64,000 nucleotides of DNA. Origin: Hysterangium stoloniferum (taxonomy: Eukaryota; Basidiomycota; Agaricomycetes; Hysterangiales; Hysterangiaceae). Positions 53,371 through 63,200 of the stretch are shown here, one piece after another; position 1 is the first letter of the stretch, and every line of letters begins with the position of its first letter. The stretch is taken from the NCBI GenBank assembly GCA_015178975.1, contig WHVD01000086.1, forward strand, positions 124,001-188,000, written 5' to 3'. The translations under genes and the position numbers were made by a program. The notes under the pieces are model-generated. The model had not been told where the DNA came from. It searched no databases and worked only from the letters and a program-made list of their open reading frames with translations.

Positions 53371-54469
53371 TGTTACAACCGTGTTGCAACTGTCAGTATA
53401 CCCAACACTGATGTATGTATACCTTCACAGTGATCAACCCTCACTTACAACCCTGTCAAGTTATACTTGTACTATCTGGTTATACCCTGATATGTCCTTT
53501 TATCCCTTTTATGATCTGTTTCACATATGTCCATATATACCTGTAACTCATAGACTGTTTCCTTTCTCATAGTTACTGCCCTCAGTTAATCACAGCCTCT
53601 GACTTTATCATAACCTTCCATTCTTAGTGTCACAAATGTACAAACTCAATTTTTGATAATATTCAATTTAATATTTCTTCAACATTTCTTCGACAATCTC
53701 AAATATCTTCAACTTGTCTCAGTTTGACATCATTGATGATTTCACTTTGATATCATATTATCATCATAGGTAAATGATATATACAGTAGTATAAAAGGGC
53801 AATGATAGGGATGAAGGAAGTCAGTCAGAAAACCTGTACTATATTATATTATTTACTGTATTATATAATCATCAAACTTTTCCAAGCATTTCTTTGACTT
53901 ATTTATTCATGAGCCTCTGTGTCCTATCTTTGCCTCACACTTTATCAACAGGATGAATTAATACTTCATTGAACGAGGCATCTTTATTTGATATTGTTGA
54001 ATATTCTTCGATTGTTTATTTGACTTTATTGAGTAAAATTTGATTTGTGACACTTAGTCAAGTTTATTTGTCACCATTGGACATTTCTGCTTTCTCCTTA
54101 AAATAGTATTTCAAGATGCCAATAACCTGTATATAAACCCAGCTGTAATGTAGCTACAAAGCAATCAGAATATCAACTTAGATACACCTCTAGTCTCTGA
54201 CTCCACTATCTGTTCACAACCTCCACATTCCGATGCCATCCGATTCACAACCCAACCTACATTCACAACTTCAAACTTTAATCTTTGTCACTTTGGTTCC
54301 CAACTGTTTGCATACAGTTTGGTTTCTGATTGCTGAGTACTACCTTATATATTTGAAATTTAAGGACAATTGATGGTACTTTTGCAAGGGCACAGTACAT
54401 AAGCTGAAGCCAAGTCCTTCCATTTGGTCCCCTGTCAGTTCCCTGAACCTCCCATTTCAGTTCTTAACA
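53371..54469 (+). repeat. solo LTR, Gypsy-2/3 family, target duplication GATAC
   Basis: TGTTACAACCGTG..CAGTTCTTAACA flanked by GATAC at 53366-53370 and 54470-54474. Contains the nested LTR 53628-54052 and the landmark 'aagggcacagtacataagctgaag'. Confidence 0.9.
53628..54052 (+). repeat. solo LTR (TGTCACA family), target duplication CTTAG
   Basis: 425 bp, TGTCACAAATG..TTTGTGACA, with CTTAG at 53623-53627 and 54053-54057. Best-preserved member of its family in the window. Confidence 0.92.
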
Positions 54470-54960
54470 GATACTTCAATCTTCTGTAATTATCTGACTT
54501 TCTGCCCTGACTCTCTGACCTGACCTTCCAACTTGACTTCCAACCCAACTTCCAACTGTAGGGCATTTATAGTTCTCATACTTCCAAACCTCATCCTTGT
54601 TCCACATTTGGTAACTTGTCAGTTGACAAGTATTTATTCATTTTTTGTAATGCTTGAGAGATTCTTGAAGTTCATCCTCCAAAATGCTAACATAAAGTTC
54701 AGCATCCATCTCCCATCAATATTGGTGGCATATCCTGGTCCTTCCCAGAACATGTGACCCCACAATATCAGATTCCCCCTCCAAACTTGACTGTGCCCTC
54801 AACCAGCCTATCACTGAGCCCCTCTCCTGCTTTTTTCCATGCTCACTTCCTCTCATCTGACCCCAAACAATTAATTTTAGTCTCATCTGACCAAACAACC
54901 CTCTTCCAGTCCTCCAGAGACCAGTTCTTGTGTGCCAAGGCAAAGTCCTGCCTCTCCCTT

Positions 54961-55640
54961 TGTGAGGAGTATGCTTTTACCACAGTTTCATTGTAGTAAA
55001 ACACTCCTTTTATTTCATTTATATTTTACATATTTTACTCACATTTTCCTATCCTTTACATTCTTCAACTATTGCACCATTTCATTAGTTTGAAGCTCTG
55101 TGTATATTTTATTAGGTTATGATAATATACCATAAGTATAATATCATAACTCGTCTTGTGATTGCATATTTCGGACCGGTTCATATCATGTGATAGTATA
55201 TATAGTTTAAGTTCACTAGATCCGTAGCACACCATAGTGCACAGACCAGTGCACAGACCATGTATCCTAGTATATAGTTCGTTCCAGATGAGAGTAGAAC
55301 CTCATCTGGAAGCCTAGTTATATCACCGGTTTAGTTCTTCACCGCTCCACTCTAAGTAGCTACGCTCCAACAGTCGAGAGTCCTCGTACTGTGATTCACC
55401 AGGCTTGCAGATTTCAACATATTTGTGGGTGCTCTCAGCACCAAATAACAACAGACACACTTTTACCCAAGCACCACCACTTGTAAGACACAAACTAGAT
55501 CTACAGTGAGTGGTGATTGTGATAGCTGACACTTCTGGCCTCGAACTATAACAGTTGAGGCCTCCACTCAAATCATTCTTCCTCCCCTTCTACTCATTTC
55601 TTCATATATAGAATGGTCAGAACTTCCACCACTCTTCACA
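54961..55640 (+). repeat. solo LTR of the LARD-like family, target duplication CCCTT
   Basis: TGTGAGGAGTATGC..CCACTCTTCACA, inverted relative to 33301-33702. CCCTT flanks it at 54956-54960 and 55641-55645. The nested LTR 55110-55419 lies inside it. Confidence 0.9.
55110..55419 (+). repeat. solo LTR (same family as 15863-16170), target duplication TATTT
   Basis: 310 bp, TATTAGGTTATG..GATTTCAACA, flanked by TATTT at 55105-55109 and 55420-55424. The first base pair of the family, TG, has become TA here. Confidence 0.88.
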
Positions 55641-55935
55641 CCCTTCAATGCCTTTTTGTCAGTTTAGGCCTTTTCCTCTTCACCACAGCCTTCATTCCAG
55701 CTTTCTTGAGTTCCCTATGAATTGTTCTTGTAGAGATAGACTCCCCATTTATATCTTGTAGGACTTTAGAGGTGTGGGTAGCATGGTCAATCTTCTGGGA
55801 AGTAATTTGTTGGATGATGTAATGGGTATCAGAGGGGGAAAGTTTGCATGGACAACTCCCAGCTGCTTTGGAGAGGGAGGAAGAATGTTTAGAGTGAATT
55901 CTGGATATAGTAGAGACATAATGACCAGTGGTAGC

Positions 55936-56063
55936 TGTTAAAAGTGTAGAAAATGAATGGCCAGACTGGGGATTGAACCCAGGGCTTCTGCATATATAGC
56001 AGGGGTGTTAACCATTACACCACCTGACCCTGGGAAGCACTGCTAGCATTACTCAATCTAACA
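55936..56063 (+). repeat. solo TRIM LTR with tRNA-like gene, target duplication GTAGC
   Basis: 128 bp, same as 44213-44340, flanked by GTAGC at 55931-55935 and 56064-56068. Removing it restores the Tc1 frame through EVAATTG. The tRNA-like part is at 55958-56029, minus strand. Confidence 0.93.
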
Positions 56064-56419
56064 GTAGCAGCTACTTCATGTGCAGATTTGCCCTTGTCAA
56101 GTAGAGTAAGAACACAATCAAGTTGAGCAGGAGTGAGAGCTCTCATGATGTAAACTGATGGGTTGTTGGGATGCTATCACTTGGAGAAGTGAATAGTTGT
56201 ATATATACACAATTTGACCAGGTCACATGATTTTATTTGCATTTATTTGTGAATAATCAATAAGGTTATGTGCTAGTCATGTGACAGGGACAAAACTGTT
56301 CCAATGAGATTGCATTAGTATTTGATTTATAGTTTGATGACAAGTAATGGTTATGTCATAGAATTATTAGGGTATTTAGCCAACATATGTGACTACCTAA
56401 ATTAAAAATTTCAGGTCAA

Positions 56420-57577
56420 TTGGTTGGGTACTCATTAAGTTGTTCAACATTCTTTGACATATAAAAAATCATTGGAATGGTTTCGTCCCCCACTGTATTG
56501 AACAACTTCCATCTTCTGAAGGCTATACATCCTTTCTCATTGATGTAGACTGATTCTCTAAACAAGGAATTTTCATACCCACTCATGATACAATCATGTC
56601 CTTGCAACTAGCAGAACTTTTCATCATTCATGTATGTTATGTATTTTCCAAACATGGTATTCCATCTCATGTAACTTCTGATTGAGGTTCCAAGTTCATT
56701 CCGCACTTCTTCAAAGGCTCTTGGAAAAGCTCTCGATATGAAATTACATTTTACCTTGGGATATCATCCAGAAGGTGACAGACAAATGGAATGTGTCAAC
56801 CAAATCCTGGAACAATACCTCCACATTTATTGCAACTATCAACAGGACAATTGGAAATCTTTTCTTCCACTCACGGAATTTGCTTACAATAACTCTTTAA
56901 ATGCCACTACTGGCATCTCTCCCTTTTTCACCAATAAAGGATACAATCCTAATCTTGCAGTACATCCTGAATGAGATCTGGCATTTGCTCATGCTCAAGA
57001 ATTTATTACTGACCTCTATGAGTTACATGAGGAACTTCAGAAAGCTATTTCTTCCACCCAGAAACATTATCAACATTCTGCAGATAAAAACAGAATCCTG
57101 CCTCCTAACTTCAAGATTGGAGACCATATTTTCATAAAAGCTCAAGTCTTCCAAACTACCCGACCCTCCAAAAAACTTGCCAAGAAATTCTTAGGTCCTT
57201 TTGAAATCATAGCACAAGCTGGTTCACTTTCCTGGACTCTCTACTTCCTGATAGTATATGAGCAGTTCATCCCTTTTTCACATTTCCATGTTAGAGCCTT
57301 GTCTTCCTAACAACATCCTGGAATATACTCAACCTCCACCTCCTCTGGTCATCATTGATGGAGAACCCAAATTTGAAGTTTCCGAGATTTTAGATTCTAA
57401 AATTGACAATCACCAATGTACTTGTAAATTGCCCTATTAGTCAAATGGGCAGGCTATGAAGGTACCAACAAAGAAACTTCATGGATACTGGCCATGGAAC
57501 TTGGACATGCTATGGAAATTGTAACCGACTTCCACACCACTTATCCTAGTAAACCTAGACATTTATTGGCACTTTGA
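56420..57577 (+). pseudogene. Gypsy-3 integrase with chromodomain
   Basis: Plus-strand relative of the Gypsy-1 and Gypsy-2 integrases. Core pieces are QGIFIPTHDTIMS-like sequence at about 56560, YHPEGDRQMECVNQILEQYL at 56757 (the catalytic Glu-containing motif), NATTGISPFFTNKGYNPNL, and the chromodomain region EILDSKIDNHQCTCKLPY at 57390 onward. The codon after the second Asp is TGA in place of Arg (SD-stop-G). Several frameshifts. Gag, protease and RT are absent. Confidence 0.8.
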
Positions 57578-57653
57578 TTTTCCATTCCCTCTCTGTTTCC
57601 AATACTTTCCGACACTTCTGATACTACACTATTTCACACAAGATCTTCAAGTC

Positions 57654-58721
57654 TGTTAAGAGCAGAAACTGATGGATGTCGGCAGACCGACGGGGACCGA
57701 ACAGAAGGACTTGGCTTTAGCTTATGTGCTGCGCCCTTGCAAATTACCGTCGGGTGTCCTTAAATTTCGGGCAGGCAGAAACTAGTCCTGTCAGGTAAAC
57801 CTCTCGGTGAACTACCGATTGGAAACCGAAGGATAAGTCGAGGGTTGGGCTGAGGGGTCGGAGACCAAGAGTCGGAGACTGAGAGTGTCAGAGACTGAGA
57901 GAGTCGGAGACTGAGAGTCGGAGACTGAGAGTCGGAGACTGAGAGTCGGAGACTGAGAGTCGGAGACTGAGAGTCGGAGACTGAGAGTCGGAGACTGAGA
58001 GTCGGAGACTGAGAGTCGGAGACTGAGAGTCGGAGACTGAGAGTGTCAGAGACTGAGAGTGTCAGAGACTGAGAGTGTCAGAGACTGAGAGTGTCAGAGA
58101 CTGAGAGTGTCAGAGACTGAGAGTGTCAGAGACTGAGAGTGTCAGAGACTGAGAGTCAGAGATTAGAGGTTGAAGTCGTAAATGTAGGTTGAATCGTATC
58201 GGATGGAGTCGGAATGTGGTGGTTGTGAATAGATAATGGAGTCGGAAATTAGAGGGGTATCTAAGTCGATCTAAGTTGATATTCTAAGTTAATATTCTGA
58301 TTGTCTAGTAGTTACATTACAGCGGGTCTTATATATGAGTTATCAGCATCTAGAAACTACTAACTAAGGGAAGAGTGGAAACACTATTTGACAAATAGAC
58401 TTGACTAGAAACCAGAAGGTTACGATAAGATTGGAAGCTGAGATTTAGCCGAGAGTGGGATTACGAGAATAGTCCACGGGCTACAAGTATATATGGGCAT
58501 ATGGGAAACATAGAGTTAAACGGATCATCATAATGAAAAGGGACATATCAAAGCATAACCAGATGGTACGAGTATATTTTGACAGGGGCATGAATGGGGT
58601 TTGATCGCCGTGAAGGTATACATCAGTGTTGGTGTTCCAAAGGTTGCCAAAATGATGACTTGATCAATAACTCGGAAAATCGATAGATGGTAGTATTATG
58701 GGTTATGACACGGTCATAACA
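57654..58721 (-). repeat. solo LTR, Gypsy-2/3 family, target duplication AAGTC
   Basis: 1,068 bp, TGTTAAGAGCAGAAAC..CACGGTCATAACA on the plus strand, flanked by AAGTC at 57649-57653 and 58722-58726. It is longer than its relatives because of an internal minisatellite. It is inserted between the Gypsy-3 integrase and its accessory ORF, in opposite orientation, so it is not Gypsy-3's own LTR. Confidence 0.9.
57857..58160. repeat. minisatellite (14- and 16-bp units) inside an LTR
   Basis: About ten units of GAGTCGGAGACTGA, then about eight of GAGTGTCAGAGACTGA, head to tail. The homologous place in other LTRs has only one or two such units. Confidence 0.9.
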
Positions 58722-58782
58722 AAGTCACACCAAAACATTTTGCACAAGGCAAGTTAAATAAAAAAATAAAAAAAGAATTATT

Positions 58783-59500
58783 TCAGTGTTTCCAGCAGTC
58801 CAAATCCCTCTCCACTTCAACTCCCATCTTATTGGCAACTTCCATCCCAATCTCCACTCCCTCCATGATTTCTTGCACCTCCTCATCTTTACTTTCCAGC
58901 CCTTCTCCTGACACCCACCTTTTCTCAACCATATCCTCCAACAGACCATTCAGGTCATCTTTTTCCTTATCAGTGTACCTTTCAGAAACCACAATTATGC
59001 TGATACTGACCATTACCTTTTCCAAGAACTCATTCTGTTTCCAGAAGTTCCATTTCAACACCTGGAATCCCTTTACTTGGATGTCATTGTGATGCTCTAA
59101 GGTCTCCCAAGCCTTCATCAACTCCAGTCTGATAAATACTATCATGTTGATGGTATCTCTGAGGAGTCCAATACTGGTATCATTGTCCATGCTTGGCACT
59201 ACAGTTTCCACTGGCTTGGTGGTTTCCATGGTCACTGTTTTTTCCACCTTCTCTGTTTTTCCTGCCTTTTTGACCTTCTGAGCCTTTTCACCTTTTGGAG
59301 TCCACTTGTTCACCATCATGGGAAACAGGTTCCATCCCATTTTACCTTCTGCCTCCAACAAGTATGTAATGGCCCAGCCTCTTCCTCCTCATCCATCAGC
59401 TTTCTGCTGTTGTCTTCCATTATTGGAGGCACATGGAACATTTTCTGTTTTCACTCACCTTTCCATCCTGCTTCTCTTTTATCCTCTGCTCTTCCACTTC
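58783..59500 (-). CDS. antisense accessory gene of Gypsy-3
   Basis: The open frame 59361-58783 encodes 192 residues: Lys-rich KAQKVKKAGKTEKVEK, then DNDTSIGLLRDTINMIVFIR, VLKWNFWKQNEFLEKV and an acidic end. It is the minus-strand equivalent of the broken ORF beside Gypsy-2 (30880-31545). An upstream exon (about 59540-59459, RLWDEAEKRWQDAEVEEQRI) ends at GTGAGT and an acceptor (..ACAACAG) lies 52 nt further, resembling the exon 1/intron 1 layout of the Gypsy-1 accessory gene; the following junction frame is not resolved. The gene runs toward the integrase, against the element. Function unknown. Confidence 0.5.
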
Positions 59501-59543
59501 AGCATCCTGCCATCTCTTCTCTGCCTCATCCCACAACCTCTGA

Positions 59544-59757
59544 TGTAAGGGAGTGAGGCTCCCTACACTGTGATTTGGTAATAGTTAGTTCTATTGTTGT
59601 CCCCATCCCATTGTAGTCCACATCCCATTGTTACTCACATCCCATTGTTCTTCACTAGTATATATTATGTACATGTAGATTTCAATACAGCAGTGGTTTT
59701 ATTCCCCATCATCCATTCTAGTATCTGTCTGCACCTCCAGCAGATACTAGTCTTACA
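59544..59757 (+). repeat. small LTR-like repeat (TGTAAG..CTTACA), second copy
   Basis: 214 bp, 85-90% like 3269-3481 by eye. No target duplication is visible. It cuts the 5' part of the Gypsy-3 accessory gene. Confidence 0.65.
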
Positions 59758-60281
59758 TATTGGAGCCCCACTTAACAGAAGTGGCAAATAGAGTATATAT
59801 GTGGAATAGTGATGGGGGGGCAAATGGAATGGAGATGGGATGGAAGGCTAAGGTGCTACAATATAATGAAACAAGTGTTGGGGGCACTGCAGGCAGTCCT
59901 ACCATGAGTAGGGGTACCAATAGTGGGATGATAGATGGTTATGAGGGTAAAGTAGCCTGCAGAGGTCCGAAATGATTGAGACCCTAACACCTAACATGAA
60001 TGATAATACATACAATGGGAGTGGTTGGATTTGACAGCTCATCCATCATCATTTTGCAAAGTTTCAAGCACACTGCCCAGACAATTCACAAGACTGTTAG
60101 ATGGTAATACTACATATTTATACTGTTAACACATGATGTGTTTAAAAAAACTGGAAGAATGAAACTACAAAATGCTTATAGAACTGGCAAAATACAGAGA
60201 CAAATGTATTCAAACCACAATCATTAGTTACACACCCTACAACATCTGCATGTTGTTCACTCTCCTCTTCAGTAACATATT
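59758..60281. other. possible 3' flank of the micro-exon gene
   Basis: No independent gene. If the last intron of the gene at 60282 ends at the ATATAG near 60282-60287 instead of the GTTGTAG at 60296, the minus frame stays open (EYVTEEESEQHADVVG) to a TAA near 60143, so the true stop could lie here. Confidence 0.35.
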
Positions 60282-63200
60282 CTATATATGGAAGGCTACA
60301 ACAATTAAAGGTAGTCCATTAAGTACATTCACTAGCAGAGAATAGAAAAGGAGAAGCATACCAAGAACATTCTTCTTCAATATATCAAATACCACATCAC
60401 AATCTCCATTTCCATCAGAAACTATTCCCTCGAGTGCTTTCTTCACATTGTCCACCAAACCCCAAGGTGAAAAAGCCATATAAGACTCAACAGCCTTGTG
60501 AAAGTCCATACCCGGTTGTTCATCGAATGAACAATGATTGATGATCATAATAGCTAGGCATGATGTGTTTAAGGGTGGAACAAGTTGAAGAGGTAAGTGT
60601 ATGTTACCAATATTAAGCCAAATAACCTTGTGATAGGGGGAGCCAAAACAAGGCTGAAAAGTTAAATAAAGCAATGGTAACCATTAGGCAGATAATCATG
60701 AAATTTTATCACATACCTCAAATGTCACATATCGGGAGAGGTGTATAAAGCACAGTTTCAAGTAGTCATCCTAACAGGATAAAAGGATAAATTTGACACT
60801 ATTGTCAAAAAACCATATACAGAAAATCGAAACAATTGCAAAATACAGGGAGATCATACCAAGGGACAAGATCCATGGGAGGTGGATGAGGAGGAAAAAG
60901 TCAGAAACTCACATCCTGGGAAGAGAATGTGAAGGGAGATGAGCCATGAGGTGCAGATGAGACGGAAAACATCAGAAACTCACACCCTGGGAAGAGCATA
61001 CCAAGGGATATGAGCCTCAAGGTGTAGAAGAGGAGGAAAAAGCTATAAACTCACATCCTTGGAAGAGCATGCCAAGGGAGGTGAGCCATGAGGTACAGGT
61101 GAGGAGGAAAAAGCCAGAAACTCACATCCTGGGAAGAGTATACCAAGGTAGATGAACCACAAGGTGCAGATAAGGAGTAAAAGGTGAGAAACTTACAAAC
61201 TGGTAAGATCACGCCAAGGGAGGCGAGCCATGAGATGCAGATGAGGAGGGAAAAGTTAGAAACTCACACGCTGGGAAGAGCATACCAAGGGAGATGAGCC
61301 ATGAGATGCAGATGGGAGGCAAAGGTTAGAAACTCACACGCTGGGACGAGCATGCCAAAAGGAGATGAGCTATGAGGTGGAGATGAGGAGAAAAAGTCAG
61401 AAACTCACATCCTGGGAAGAGCATGTCAAGGGAGATATGTCATCAGGTGCATTTGGAGAGGAAAAAGTCATAAACTCACAAGCTGGGAAAAGCATACCAA
61501 TGGATGTGAGCCATAAAGTGCAGATGAGGAGGAAAAGGTCATAAACTCACATGCTGGGAAGAGTATGCCAAGGAGATGAGCCACGAGGCTCATGAGGAGA
61601 AAAAAGTTGGAAACTTACAAGCTAGGCAGCACATGCCAAGGGAGATAAGCCATGGGTGCAGATGAGGAAAAAGTCAGAAACTCACACGCTGGGAAGAGTA
61701 TATGCCAAGGGAAATGAGCCATGAGGTGTAGATGAGGAGGAAAAAGTCAAAAACTCACATGCTGGGAAGAGCATATGCCAAGGGAATGAGCCATGAGGTG
61801 CAGATAAGGAGGAAAAGGTGAGAAACTCACAAGCTGGAAAAAGCATGCCGAAGGAGATGACCTGATGAGATGCAGATGAGGAGGGAAAGTGAGAAACTCA
61901 CACGCTGGGAAGAGCATGCCAAGGGAGATGAGCCATGAGATGCAGATGAAGAGGAAAAGTCAGAAAGTCACATTCTGGGTAGAGCATGCCAAGATCAGGT
62001 GTAGATGTGAGGAAAAGGTCACAAACTCACAAGCTGAGAAGATCATGCCAAGGGAGATGAGCCATGAGGTGCAGATGAGGAAGAAAAGTTAGAAACTCAC
62101 ATCCTAGGAAGAGCACACCAAAGGAGATGAGTCATGAGATACAGATGGAGAGGAAAAGGTCAGAAACTCACCATCTGGGAAGAGCATGCCAAGGGAGATG
62201 AGCCATGAGGTACAGATGAAGAGGAAATGTCAGAAACTTACACCCTGTGTAGAGCATGCCAAGATCAGGTGTAGATGGTGAGGAAAAAGTCAGAAACTCA
62301 CAATCTGGGAAGAGCATGCCAAAGGAGATGAACCGTGAGGTGGAGATGAGGAGGGAAACTGAGAAACTCACTTGCTGGGAAGAGCATGCCAAGGGAGATG
62401 AGCCATGAGGTGCAGATGGAGAGGAAAAAGTCTAGAAACTCACAAGCTGGGAAGAGCATGCCAAGGTATATGAGCCATGAAGTACAGATGAGAAGGAAAA
62501 AGTCAGAAACTCACAGTCTGGGAAGAGCATAGCAAGGGAGATGAGGAATGAGGTGCAGATGAGCAAAAACCTACATTCTGTAAACATCACCAATTATTGT
62601 TCCAGCAGTCAGTTAATTCTGTGATGTTTAAATTACAAGGAAAGCAAAGAACCCTTACCAACTGCAGTCCCAGATGTGAATACCATTGAGCACCTCTTTA
62701 ATTTGATATACCAAACAAAACACATACAGTCTGAGTGACACCCAGTCAATTCACTACTCAAAATGTATATAATAACTGATAATGAATATATCACTAGCCT
62801 CCTAAATTGCAACCAGCACAATAAGCCCTCACATGCAACAGTGTCGGATACACTCACTCTCTGTAGATAATGAAGGGGGATAAGCATTGTTATCCAGACC
62901 TTGACATTGCATGGAACCAGATAACACATACACTCTGTTGGGCACACAAATCCAAAGTATGATAAGATGAGTGCCAAACCTTGGATATACAGTGCTTACA
63001 GCCTGTCTCAAATGTACTTGTTAATGAGCGCACTAGAGTTGTTTAGGGGAGACACTCACATTAATCTTGTTCGAGGGTCACAAACAAAGTATTAGTACAT
63101 GTCTTAGTAATCAGATCTAGCCTGCATTCCAACTCACTGCCTATCACATCCAAGCAGGCAGAGAATTGCCGTGAGTGGATGTAGTATGTAATTGGAGCTC

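Larger units (their letters stand above)
54640..56146 (-). pseudogene. Tc1-like transposase, interrupted
   Basis: Start ATG at 56146 (MRALTPAQLDCVLTLLDKGK). A helix-turn-helix segment follows, then, after the TRIM insertion, HYVSTISRIHSKHSSSLSKA, KLSPSDTHYIIQQITSQK and RTIHRELKKAGMKAVVKRKR. Beyond the solo LTR it continues NWSLEDWKRVVWSDETKIN with the first catalytic Asp, then stops (TGA near 54850). The DNA-binding half is open apart from the insertions; the catalytic C-terminus is lost. It differs from the transposase at 29264. Confidence 0.8.
54470..56300 (-). mobile_element. Tc1 element remnant with three nested LTR insertions
   Basis: A Tc1 terminus-like CAAAACTGTTCCAATGAG lies near 56292, and a transposase reads on the minus strand from 56146 down to about 54640. 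It is split by a TRIM solo LTR (55936-56063) and a solo LTR (54961-55640) that itself contains another solo LTR (55110-55419). The left end is lost to the LTR at 53371-54469. Confidence 0.78.

Noticed and set aside
59544-59757. 3' LTR of Gypsy-3
   Set aside because: Belongs to the short TGTAAG..CTTACA family also found at 3269, not to the Gypsy-2/3 LTR family.
60913-62577. CRISPR-like appearance of a repeat array with short variable pieces
   Set aside because: Variable pieces are 3 nt, repeats are imperfect and ~68 nt, and the genome is eukaryotic with spliceosomal signals at each unit.
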